Shown here piece by piece: positions 54,266-63,668 of a stretch of 64,000 nt of DNA. How positions within the stretch are numbered: the first letter of the stretch is position 1; each line of letters starts with the position of its first letter. A program made the position numbers and the translations under genes. The DNA lies in the NCBI RefSeq assembly GCF_002838835.1, contig NZ_NHPP01000003.1, positions 186,001 to 250,000 of the forward strand. The letters run 5' to 3'. The notes below the pieces were generated by a model. It ran no database searches and was not told the DNA's origin. It saw nothing but the letters and a program-made list of their open reading frames with translations. This stretch comes from Siphonobacter sp. SORGH_AS_0500 (GTDB lineage Bacteria > Bacteroidota > Bacteroidia > Cytophagales > Spirosomataceae).

Positions 54266-56831
54266 ATGAGAGCTATTGCTACAACTATACTTCTAACCGT
54301 CAGTTAGTATTGACGTTTTTTTCTTCCCAAGCTCAGGAACAGCCCATTATTAACGCCACCGTCTCGGGTACTGTTCTGGATGCCACTTCGGGCGAGCCTT
54401 AGTAGGAGCTACGGTCATTATCAAAGGCACCACCAATGGAGCCAGCACCGACGGGAATGGTCAGTTTAATTTAAGAACCGGCCAAAAATTACCTTTCACA
54501 CTGATCGTATCCTTCATTGGTTATACTCAGAAAGAAATAGTCGTTCGAGATCGGCAGGTGACCATTTCCCTCGAACAGGCAGCGAATAAACTCGAAGACG
54601 TGATTATTTCGTCTCGCCGTCGGCAGGAATCGGCTCAGGAAGTGCCTATCCCCATTTCGGTCATTCGTGGATCTACTGCAGAAGACGCGGGAGCTTTTAA
54701 CGTAAACCGTCTGAAAGAGCTGGTGCCTACGGTACAGTTATACGTATCCAATGCTCGTAATACTACGCTAAACATCCGGGGTTTAGGTTCTACCTACGGC
54801 TTAACAAACGATGGTATTGACCCCGGCGTGGGCTTCTATGTAGACGGAGTATACTATGCTCGTCCGGCGGCCACGGCTCTGGATTTCATTGATATTGACC
54901 GTATTGAAGTATTACGCGGCCCTCAAGGAACGCTGTTTGGCAAAAATACTACGGCGGGTGCCTTTAACATTACCACTCGCGGAGCCAGCTTCACGCCCGG
55001 AGCTAATGCCGAATTAAGCTACGGTAACTACGGTTTCGTACAAGCTAAAGCCTCTTTAACGGGGCCACTGAGTAAGAAACTGGCCGCTCGTTTATCGTTT
55101 ACCGGAACGCAGCGGAATGGCTTATTTTACAACGTACATACGCAACTTCCCATCAACGACATCAATAACATTGGCGTTCGTGGCCAGTTTTTATACACGC
55201 CGACGGATAACGTAAAAATTACGCTGATTGGTGACATTTCGGATCAAAAACCCAATGGATACGGCTGGCCTGTAGCGGGTGTTGTTCCGACAAAACGGGC
55301 GGCTTATCGTCAGTTCAATAACATCATTGCTGATCTGGGTTATACCTTACCTTACAAGAGTGCCTTTGAACGTAAAGTGGACCTTGATACGCCTTCCAAA
55401 GCAGACAACCAGTTAGGGGGCGTTTCGGTCAATGCGGATATTAAAATCGGAAACGGAACGCTGACCTCTACTACGGCCTGGCGTTACTGGAAGTGGGTTC
55501 CTCTGAACGACCGCGATTACATCGGTCTGCCCGTGTTTACAATTTCTTCGGGTAACTCAGCCCATGATCAGTGGTCGCAGGAGATTCGCTATTCGGGTAA
55601 AATTTCACCGAAACTGAGTGGCGTAGTAGGGTTATTCGGCCTGTGGCAGGATCTGAAATCCGATCCCGTACAGACGGAAGAGGCAGGTTCGGCTCAGTGG
55701 CGGTTTGCCCAAAGCACCACCAGTGCCCTCTGGAAAACACCCGGTCTGTTTGATAACTTCGGTATCCGTACAACAAACCGCATTCGTAGCACCAGCTTAG
55801 CCGTATTTGCCCAGGCCGACTGGTCTATTACCGATAAGTTACACCTGCAACCCGGCGTTCGGTACAACTACGATAAAAAAGTAGTGGATTATAACCGTGT
55901 GACTTATGGTGGTCTGCAAACGACGGATGCTGCTCTGTTGGCTCTGAAACGTCTGGTATATACCGATCAGGCCTTTAACACCGATTACGATCAGGGTAAT
56001 TTCTCAGGTCAGATTTCCTTGCAGTATAAAGCCAATAGTAAGTTTAATGCATATGCCACTTATTCCATTGGTTATAAGCCTATTGGCGTAAACGTGGGTG
56101 GCCTGCCAACGGCTAATGGTCAGACATTGATTGAACTGGCCAACGTAAAGCCCGAATACGTAGATCATAAGGAATTTGGAGTAAAAACGAAGCCTTCATT
56201 AAACTCCATTCTGAACCTGACCTTCTATCGTTCGGACATCCGCGATTTCCAGACGCAAGTCCAAACACCGGAGCCAGGGGTAAACCGGGGGTATCTGGCG
56301 AATGCCGAGCGAGTTCGTGTGCAGGGTGCGGAACTGGACGGAAGCATCCGTTTCACGAAATTGAATCTGAATGCTGCTTTAGCGTATACGGATGGTAAAT
56401 ACCTGAAATTCACGAATGCTCCCGTGCCACTGGAAGAAGTGGGCGGAGCTCAGGCCTTCAAGGACATTTCGGGTGGAGTGTTACCGGGCATCTCAAAATG
56501 GTCGGGATCAGTAGGGGGTGAGACCCATACGAATGGTACATTCCTTGGCCTGAAGGGTAACTACTTCCTGGGCATCGACGTATTCTATCGTTCGAAATTC
56601 TCGTCGAGTCCTTCGCCTTCGGAATACCTGAACATTGACGGGTATTCGCTGACCAATGGCCGTTTAGGCTTCCGCGGTTCTAATGGATTGTCGTTCTTTG
56701 CCTGGGCTCGCAACGTATTCAATAAGAACTACTACGAAATGTTACTAGCCGCTCCCGGTAGCTACGGCCAATACGCTGGCATCGTAGGTGATCAACGGAT
56801 GTATGGGGTAACGATTCGGTATACGTATTAA
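54266..56831 (+). pseudogene. TonB-dependent receptor, broken by two one-base frameshifts
   Basis: Reconstruction gives an 855-residue receptor. ATG 54266 starts a good signal peptide ('MRAIATTILLTV'), which runs into a stop at 54305. One extra C near 54301 joins it to 'QLVLTFFSSQAQEQP' in the next frame. That frame reads 'TVSGTVLDATSGEP' and stops at 54400. One extra T near 54399 joins it to 'LVGATVIIKGTTNGASTDG' and the remaining plug ('GFYVDGVYYARPAATALDFIDIDRIEVLRGPQGTLFGKNTTAG') and barrel. It has a carboxypeptidase-like domain but no SusD partner. The fold is intact apart from the two breaks. Confidence 0.85.
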
Positions 56832-56851
56832 AGAATTGAGTTTAGGGTAAT

Positions 56852-56890
56852 AAAAAAGGTAATCGTAGCTGGCTGCGATTACCTTTTTTG
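56852..56890 (+). terminator. Terminator of the TonB receptor gene
   Basis: A perfect 14-bp stem (56852-56865 with 56876-56889) with A/T runs follows the stop after 20 bp. Confidence 0.8.
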
Positions 56891-57016
56891 TTGGGAACTG
56901 GTCTCACTTAAAACGATGGATAGACTTTAGTCTATAACTGATGACTTTGCAAACGGCAATTCTAAATGATATTTTGCCTAACATTTGGAGGAGAGTAGGC
57001 TTGCTCACTATAGGCA

Positions 57017-57519
57017 TTATAGTTTTGAAGTTTCGCTATTAACTAATAGCCTTTCTTCAGTCATAATTTTTAGGGCTATTAGGGTGACTGATTGGCCATC
57101 AAATAAAGAGCCTGGTAACATTATTAATCGCTTCTTGATTTTTCCCTGATCATCTTTAAATAATACTTCGAATCTAGAACGTGTTAAACCAATAATCGCT
57201 CTCTTAAATTTTATGTTTACAATACTACTTCGATCGATAATTGATGCAGTAGAGTTATTTAAACTTATTATTATCCCATATATCAAATAAATTCCTATAA
57301 TTCCAAAAAAATAAAAGGAACTAATTCATTCTTTAAATAATAAAAATAGGATTGATAGAGTGCTATGGCAGAAATTATACAGTAAATTAATAAATAACTG
57401 AAAATATTATTTTTAGTTATTTGTATATTTTTTATAACCCCATCTCGTGTAAGGATTATTTTATCTGGAAGAATATGGCAAAATCCAGTTTTGGTTTTAA
57501 ATATTTTTTCTTTGCTCAT
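57017..57519 (-). pseudogene. Small two-domain membrane protein, broken by a one-base frameshift
   Basis: Two frames together form a 167-residue protein. The first frame ('KTGFCHILPDKIILTRDGV...NIFSYLLIYCIISAIALYQSYFYYLKN') has a beta-rich start and one membrane helix, and ends at 57295. Adding one base to the A7 run at 57305-57311 gives 'FIFFGIIGIYLIYGIIISLNN', a second membrane helix. The second frame continues with 'IKFKRAIIGLTRSRFEVLFKDDQGKIKKRLIMLPGSLF', a beta-rich cytoplasmic-type domain resembling a bacterial PH-like fold. I do not recognise a function. The surrounding DNA is AT-rich. Confidence 0.6.
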
Positions 57520-57637
57520 TACGAAATTAGAATGATTAAATTGGATGGGTAAAATAAGCTAATATTAGGTGCTGTATGCATTAAGGTAACTGATATTATT
57601 AGAGAAGCATCACCAATAATTCATTCCGTAAACTTCT

Positions 57638-57762
57638 GGCTAGAGGCATGTTTATTACTTTGTCACTTGGCAGAGCTGATCGACTGCAAAGTAGCTGGGC
57701 ATGGTAAACTGCTAGATTCTTTAACAAACTGTCATCTCAACCGAAGTGCGAGACTTTATTGG
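57638..57762. repeat. Dispersed repeat, copy B1
   Basis: GGCTAGAGG (57638-57646), a degraded core GTCACTTGGCAGAGCTGAT (57662-57680) and ACTGTCAT (57728-57735) align in order with copy B2, which starts at 57951. Confidence 0.5.
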
Positions 57763-57950
57763 ATAATACTATTGATCTTAGAGGGGAACAAATAATTTCT
57801 CTTCCCATCATTTATATACGTAAAATTAGATAAGGTTCTTCGCTCTGCTCAGGAATGACAGTCATGGGGGAAACTTAGGTCACAAATATCTTCTCGCTTC
57901 GTCGTTGGTATTTAGTAACGTCTCATCAATAACTTATCTCGTAGTCCATT

Positions 57951-58060
57951 GGCTAGAGGTGTAAAGCTATTTCGATACGCAGCAGAACCGAGTGAATGCG
58001 AATGGAAAATATTTGTCTTTAATAAACTGTCATTGCGAACGTAGCAAGAGATACTATTGG
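57951..58060. repeat. Dispersed repeat, copy B2
   Basis: GGCTAGAGG (57951-57959), GCAGCAGAACCGAGTGA (57979-57995) and 'AAACTGTCATTGCG' (58023-58036) follow the order seen in copy B1, so the two look like diverged tandem copies. Confidence 0.5.
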
Positions 58061-58427
58061 TAAATGGCTGAATATTAGGTAGTTAAGCAATTCACTGTCA
58101 AATAATATAAGTCCAGAATTGGGTAGATTCTTTTACTCGGGGTAGCCTAAGAAAGGTTGTTTATCTTTTGTTAGGGGTGGTTCTAGAAGCGTAAATAGCT
58201 AGGTACTTAATATGTTACGGGCAATGGTAAAAGGATAAAATCTATCAAGGGAGCTGATTTTGGGTTGTTTGATTTAATAATAGATCTGTCATGAAGGGCT
58301 TTACTATAGCAATTTATTACTTCTTAGGTGATTTGTTCCCTCAAACTATTTATAAAAATAACTTACTGACTAATAGCTGATGACTATCCTTATTCTTGAG
58401 TTTGTTAAGCTTTAGAAAGTTGTTTTC

Positions 58428-58476
58428 TATAAGACGAAGCCAATTACTATTGCAAAATAAGTGGCTTCGTCTTATA
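58428..58476. repeat. Perfect 15-bp inverted repeat with 19-bp spacer
   Basis: TATAAGACGAAGCCA (58428-58442) and its exact inverse (58462-58476) flank 19 bp. It lies 121 bp downstream of the FAD-protein stop but has no T-run of terminator type. Confidence 0.7.
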
Positions 58477-58597
58477 AAGTAGGTATGTTTCAATAACTAT
58501 ATCAGTCAATAAGTTTGGGTAGTAAAGTTTAACTTTTGATGTTATCCTGCTTTATATTACAAATAAAGCACTTGGAATTTTAAATAAGTTAACGATT

Positions 58598-60778
58598 TTA
58601 TATTTTAACCATCCTTAAAGTGTATTTCCTTTGATTTATTATGACGTTCATTAAATAATAACCAGGCCTTAGTGTTGATAAATCGTTTATTGAAATTGCT
58701 GGTAATGTTATTTCATTTATTTTTTTATAGTATACTTGTCTGCCATCCTGAGTAAATAGAGTTACGTTATTATCGTCCAGGCTTGTAGGGGCACGAGATA
58801 GTTCAATACTAATATTATCATTAAATGGGTTAGGGTAGGCTTTGATAGATATTGCCTCGTTATCAATCGCTGGATTTATGGATACCATATTTGAATAAGT
58901 AAATTTACCATCCATATCTACCTGCTTTAATCTATAATAAATTACTTTTTTATTATACCATGCCGTCTTTTTATCTAAATATGAATATTCTTCTTTCATA
59001 ATACTATTGCCCGATCCATTAATTACATCAATAGTTTCAAAGTTTAAGGAATCGAATGAATATTGAATAAAAAATTTCTGTGTATTCTTTTCGTAAGTAG
59101 TGGCCCACTTTAATAAAACACCCTCTGAATTAAGTTGTGCATTGAAATAAAGCCAGCGTACAGGAAGAGGAGCCGGATTGTCGAATGTACGTTCCACCAA
59201 CGGATTTGTCGTAATTTCTTCCTGTAAGGTTTGTATATCAATAGACTGGACGGGTTGTTTCTTAGAAGCGGCTATCACTGCCGCTACGCCTGCCGCCTGC
59301 CCCAGCATCATGAATACGGGTTCCATGCGAATAGATCCATAAGCAATATGGCTTGCTGAAAGACAAACGGGAACCAATAAATTCTGACATTCTTTCTGAC
59401 GAGGTATAATTGATCGATACGAAATACCATACGGATTTTTTACGGCAATCTCTACATTCCCTTCGTTTTTTACCATTGTTTTCCCCCCCTTTACGTATAC
59501 AATTCGTTGACAATTATGAGAATCCATTGTATAAGAACCTTGAGCAATCTCATCATTTACACTTACAGTACCCATACAGTTGGCTTCGGTCATGACATAG
59601 TCACTTACCATCCGTCGACTCTCCCTGACATAAAGTTGAGGGGTCCAATTGCCGTTGTCGGTGTACTCGTCTTTTGCATATCCCCATTGTTGCATCTGTT
59701 TTCGCAAATTGACGGGCACCCTTGAATCATTTGCAAAGAAGTATAAAAGCCCCTTTGTATAGGACTCATGAGCTGCTATTACCGCTTTTCTTTCTTCAAT
59801 AGAGCCTTCCACGTAGTTGTAATTCATGCCAATCATATCCGTAGAAAATCCACCGAAATTGTTTAGATCCACTTTTTTATTAGGTAATACATTCCAGATG
59901 AAGTAATCATGAAGTGATGATTTCTCTGGCTGAACCGACATTAGTCGCACTAGTAGCTCATATTTACTAGCATCGTAATCTGAGGGTTGAGAGAAGGGAA
60001 TAAAATTGGCAGAGTTATTGGTTAAACAGACCCTGAAATTATATGCCTGAATCTTATTATCAGCTGTACCATTTGCCGCCAAAGGTTTGTTACTTACTCC
60101 CCATATTAGGCCTGAAGAGGCTTCACCCGGAGTTTTATAAGGATCAATGTGGTCTGGAAGCTGGTGCCCACCTGTTATTTGTACTCCATTGTATTTTTCC
60201 TTATAGGTGGTATTTGCCTCTCGGCCGTATGTGTAACTTACTCCTGACTTTGCCATCAAATCGCCTTCGTAGCTACAGTCCATGAATACTGAAGCATTAA
60301 TTTGTTGGGTTTTACTCGATACCAATACGTTCTGTACTGTAATGCTTTTTATGGTATTTCCTGATTTTATAACACTTTGCAAGCGATAATTTGTTTGAAC
60401 GTGCAGGTCCTGCAAGTAATAAGAAAAGGCTTTTTTTGCAACCTTAGGCTCAAACGAAAATTGTGCTACTTTCTTACCATAAATAGCTCCAACCCTATTA
60501 TAAAAATCTCTGGCTAGGCCTTGTATACTTTCAGTTTTGCCTACGTCAGTGGAACCAAGTCCTCCTGTCGTTAGACCTCCTAGGTGGGTAGTAGGTTCCA
60601 CTAAAATGACTGATTTGCCTAGTTTCTGGGCCGTGTAGGCAGCAATAATACCAGCAGAGGTTCCTCCATACACACATACATCTACGTTAACTACGGGTAA
60701 ACTTTGTGCTAGTATGGTTCCGTTTAAAGCAAGTAAAAAGAAAAGAACATGGCGGACAACTTTTGTGAAGAAACACAT
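58598..60778 (-). CDS. T9SS-exported FAD-dependent oxidoreductase
   Basis: This 726-residue protein has a hydrophobic N-terminus consistent with a Sec signal ('VVRHVLFFLLALNGTILAQ'). The FAD-binding motif 'DVCVYGGTSAGIIAAYTAQKLGKSVILVEPTTHLGGLTTGG' starts at about residue 34. 'MDCSYEGDLMAKSGVSYTYGRE' and 'QLYVRESRRMVSDYVMTE' are typical of FAD_oxidored proteins. The last 85 residues ('IKAYPNPFNDNISIEL...LRPGYYLMNVIINQRKYTLRMVKI') are a type A T9SS C-terminal sorting domain, so the enzyme should pass through the type IX system and be surface-attached or released. Its substrate is unknown. Confidence 0.87.
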   Translation of the reverse strand: MCFFTKVVRHVLFFLLALNGTILAQSLPVVNVDVCVYGGTSAGIIAAYTAQKLGKSVILVEPTTHLGGLTTGGLGSTDVGKTESIQGLARDFYNRVGAIYGKKVAQFSFEPKVAKKAFSYYLQDLHVQTNYRLQSVIKSGNTIKSITVQNVLVSSKTQQINASVFMDCSYEGDLMAKSGVSYTYGREANTTYKEKYNGVQITGGHQLPDHIDPYKTPGEASSGLIWGVSNKPLAANGTADNKIQAYNFRVCLTNNSANFIPFSQPSDYDASKYELLVRLMSVQPEKSSLHDYFIWNVLPNKKVDLNNFGGFSTDMIGMNYNYVEGSIEERKAVIAAHESYTKGLLYFFANDSRVPVNLRKQMQQWGYAKDEYTDNGNWTPQLYVRESRRMVSDYVMTEANCMGTVSVNDEIAQGSYTMDSHNCQRIVYVKGGKTMVKNEGNVEIAVKNPYGISYRSIIPRQKECQNLLVPVCLSASHIAYGSIRMEPVFMMLGQAAGVAAVIAASKKQPVQSIDIQTLQEEITTNPLVERTFDNPAPLPVRWLYFNAQLNSEGVLLKWATTYEKNTQKFFIQYSFDSLNFETIDVINGSGNSIMKEEYSYLDKKTAWYNKKVIYYRLKQVDMDGKFTYSNMVSINPAIDNEAISIKAYPNPFNDNISIELSRAPTSLDDNNVTLFTQDGRQVYYKKINEITLPAISINDLSTLRPGYYLMNVIINQRKYTLRMVKI

Positions 60779-61561
60779 GTTTGTGATTAATTTATAAAAT
60801 TCAGTTTTGGGAATTGTAAAGTTATGAATAGTTAACTCTAAATTTATATTAAGTAATTATTAAAATTACAGATTATAAATAGGTTTTTCATAGGTCTAAC
60901 ATTTACTTAGTAGAAGTACTAAATAACTGTTTTAGTACTACACATAAATTGAAGTAGGTAAATATACTTAACGTGCTTTATTAGATTCAAAAAAATATAT
61001 TTTAAATCAATTTTAATATGACTATAGAGGCTATTTTGTTACTTTACTACCAATTTTTTGTGTAAAAATACTTAGTTAAAAGTGGGTCAAATAAGTCCTT
61101 AAATAATTATATTTTAGTTTCTAAAAATGGTTTGGTTGGATTGCTCTAATAGGTAGTATACTAATTATTCATCATTTGATGATAGTGTTTATTTAATGTT
61201 ATGTATCAATAGGAAAAATAGATTAGGTAGATTTATTTTATTGCCTAAGTAATGGGATGATTGATTAGTGGTAAGATAATAGGTATGAATCTAAAGCTAA
61301 CGAAGTGATTAGCTATTCGAAGTAAGCTGCATCGTTTGGCTGTGCATGACAGGCTGGGAAAGGTGTTCCTCTACCATTACTGCCGATTAGTGAAGTATTC
61401 CCGAAAAATTAGATAAGACAGGTCTTTTCGTGACCCATTAGGTATAGTATACACCTACTTGTTAGTTCGTCACTCAGCAGAACCGAGCAATTACGAAATC
61501 AAGGGAATTAAGTAGATGAGAGCACGAAAAGAAAAATAGGATTCATTGTAGCAACTCCCGC
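60779..61561. other. AT-rich intergenic region with dispersed-repeat copy C
   Basis: No gene is seen. Base composition is very AT-rich up to about 61300. The only recognisable structure is the repeat copy at 61469-61498. Confidence 0.5.
61469..61498. repeat. Dispersed repeat, copy C (core only)
   Basis: GTCACTCAGCAGAACCGAG (61469-61487) matches the copy A core GTCACTCGGCAGAGCCGAG at 17 of 19 positions. Confidence 0.5.
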
Positions 61562-62313
61562 TCAGCTTACTCCAGTCTCCGTCAGTAACTCGCTCACGTA
61601 CCGTTTATAAACCTTTCCAATTTTCAAACTTTTTCCGCTAACGGTGATGTTATCCGCTTCCAGCATCTCCACGTGTGAAGTATTAATCAGGTGCGAGCGA
61701 CTGATGCGTACGAAGATCGGTTTGGGTAACCGCTCCTCGGCTTCCTTCATCGTCAGTCGGGTTACGTGCGTTTTTCGGGGTGTGACGACCTTTACATAAT
61801 TTTCCAGACTTTCCAGATACCGGATTTCTTCGTAGGAAATCATCTGCTTTTCGCCGTCCACCGTACAGATGAACTCACCCAAATCCACTGGGGGTATTAC
61901 TTTCGGCAGATTGGATTTCAGGGGAGCTGGAACAGCCAGCGTACTGCGATAAAAAGCGTAAATGCCAAAGCCTGCCAGGGTATGTACCCAGAAGCTGAGG
62001 ATCGGGGGAAGCGGGTGGGTAACCTGAAATTGTAGCGTTAGAAAGCCATACATGCTTAGCGTGTTAAGGCTCATGATGAGCAGCGTCCAGCGTACATATT
62101 GGCGTTTGCGTTGCTGGAGGTAAAAACGTTCGAAGAGGACTCGGTTATGAAAAACCAGCCAGCCGTATAAGCCAGCAGAAAAAGGTAGGGTAGCAACTGA
62201 TTCATGCCCGTTCGTTGCTGTAAGTAATACCGGTCTGACACGTAATGGACACCCAACAAAGCCAGCAGACCTAGCAGGTTACGAACGACGACTGAACGAA
62301 AGACTTTCTCCAT
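61562..62313 (-). pseudogene. LytTR-domain membrane regulator, broken by a one-base frameshift
   Basis: Two frames together give a 250-residue protein. ATG 62313 starts 'MEKVFRSVVVRNLLGLLALLG', with helices continuing to 'AYTAGWFF'. Restoring one base in the A5 run at 62150-62154 yields 'HNRVLFERFYLQQRKRQYVRW' and joins the downstream frame, which contains more helices and then a C-terminal LytTR DNA-binding domain ('EEIRYLESLENYVKVVTPRKTHVTRLTMKEAEERLPKPIFVRISRSHLIN'). A TM domain directly fused to LytTR without a receiver occurs in Cytophagales. It is divergent from the gene at 62460. The break may be a sequencing error. Confidence 0.83.
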
Positions 62314-62459
62314 GCAGGCAAGTTACAGCTGGTCTGGGTGGTTTGGAAGTAAATATTGACGAAAGAACTTGGTCACTAGCTAAATCATCTGGTCACAGAA
62401 AACAGGTAATCAGGAGAAAAGGACGGCAATTTAGGGCTTTCACTTTTAAAAGCTTTTCG

Positions 62460-63101
62460 ATGCAGACTTTTCATTCCATTAACCTAATCATTCACATCTC
62501 TTTTGGTCTGGCCGCGATGGGACTCGGCGTAGTTGCCCTAAGGGCTCCTAAAAAGCGGGGGCCGCATACCCGGTTTGGCCGTTACTTTTTGTATGCCATC
62601 AGTGTAGTCGTGGGAACGGGATTAATGGGGGCAATTCTATTTCGAGCCAGTCCGTTTCTGGTCATGCTTACGCTGCTGGCGGGTTACGTGAGTTATGCCG
62701 GATGGCGGATCGTCAGGCTTCGCGAAAAGCGTAGTTCCACGCGTGATGTGGCTTGTGCATTACTGGCCTTTACTTCTGGATTATGTTTTCTAGGTATTGC
62801 CAAAGTCTCGGATTCAAGCTGGAATCCGTCCGTGATTTACTCCACCTTTGGAGCGTTATCGCTGGTGACTACTTACGATCTGGTCAAACATTACTGGTTG
62901 CATGAATCCCTGAAAGGCGGGTGGCTGTACGAACACATTTATAAAATGCTCTCGGCCTTTAGTGCCTTATTATCTGCCTTTGCGGGAAACGTGTTACCTC
63001 AATGTCAGCCCTATAGCCAGCTAGGCCCTTCGGTATTGGGAGTGGTGATGATGATCTGGTATATGCGTCAGGTAACCAGGTCACAAGGGAAGCCCGTCTG
63101 A
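62460..63101 (+). CDS. Multi-pass membrane protein of unknown function
   Basis: This 213-residue protein starts at ATG 62460 (MQTFHSINLIIHISFGLAAMG), because the upstream frame lacks hydrophobic residues and is basic. It has about six membrane helices: 'INLIIHISFGLAAMGLGVVAL', 'FLYAISVVVGTGLMGAILF', 'FLVMLTLLAGYVSYAGWRI', 'VACALLAFTSGLCFLGIA', 'SVIYSTFGALSLVTTYDLV' and the C-terminal 'GPSVLGVVMMIWYM'. The pattern recalls DUF2306-type membrane proteins, but I cannot confirm the family. It is divergent from the LytTR regulator gene, which could control it. Confidence 0.6.
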   Translation: MQTFHSINLIIHISFGLAAMGLGVVALRAPKKRGPHTRFGRYFLYAISVVVGTGLMGAILFRASPFLVMLTLLAGYVSYAGWRIVRLREKRSSTRDVACALLAFTSGLCFLGIAKVSDSSWNPSVIYSTFGALSLVTTYDLVKHYWLHESLKGGWLYEHIYKMLSAFSALLSAFAGNVLPQCQPYSQLGPSVLGVVMMIWYMRQVTRSQGKPV

Positions 63102-63190
63102 AGTACGGATTCCCGTTCGTTCGCAACCGATGTCGCGAATGTCTTCTAAATCCTTACCTTCGGTCGTCTTTCATAAAAATTATCCTCCTG

Positions 63191-63628
63191 ATGTCCATCG
63201 AACCCGTTTCTGCCGATAGCCTTAACGAATTAGTCAACCTAGTAGTAGCCCTATGGCCGGAATGCTCGTTTGAAGAGGAGCGGGAGAGTTACCAGCGTCT
63301 GCTTACGGCTACCGATGAAGTTTGTTACCTGGCGAAAGAAGGAACAAACTATTTCGGATTCATTCATCTGACACTCCGAACGGATTACGTGGAAGGAGCT
63401 TCGCACTCACCAGTGGCTTATGTAGAAGGCTTATACGTAAAACCGGAATTTCAGCACCAGGGCATCGGTCGGTACCTGATGCAGGCGGGAGAGGGCTGGG
63501 CTCGGGAAAAACACTGCCAGGAAATGGCTTCGGATACGGAACTGGACAATGCAGAAAGTCTGGCCTTCCACCAGAAGCTTGGTTTTGAAGAAGCGAACCG
63601 AATCGTATGTTTAATCAAAACGCTGTAA
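63191..63628 (+). CDS. AAC(6')-like GNAT N-acetyltransferase
   Basis: This 145-residue GNAT protein has the acetyl-CoA motif 'VKPEFQHQGIGRYLMQAGEGWA' (R/Q-x-x-G-x-G/A equivalent QHQGIG). The surrounding 'RTDYVEGASHSPVAYVEGLYVKPEF' and 'CQEMASDTELDNAESLAFHQKLGFEE' are characteristic of aminoglycoside 6'-N-acetyltransferases of the AAC(6')-Ig/related group. In that group the enzyme acetylates the 6'-amine of amikacin-type aminoglycosides. Family membership is established by pattern, but resistance is not proven. It is a single gene. Confidence 0.75.
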   Translation: MSIEPVSADSLNELVNLVVALWPECSFEEERESYQRLLTATDEVCYLAKEGTNYFGFIHLTLRTDYVEGASHSPVAYVEGLYVKPEFQHQGIGRYLMQAGEGWAREKHCQEMASDTELDNAESLAFHQKLGFEEANRIVCLIKTL

Positions 63629-63668
63629 AAGAGAAATCCAATACCAAGAGTTGGATCAGCAAAGGGGA

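Larger units (their letters stand above)
57520..58427. other. AT-rich intergenic island filled with degenerate repeats
   Basis: No gene is seen. It holds two diverged copies of the dispersed repeat (57638, 57951) and fragments of the type 'GTTCTTCGCTCTGCTCAGGA' (57835). Confidence 0.6.

Noticed and set aside
54196..54402. Upstream ATG at 54196 as the true start of the TonB receptor
   Set aside because: The 36 residues from 54196 do not make a signal peptide, whereas the frame from 54266 does once one base is restored.
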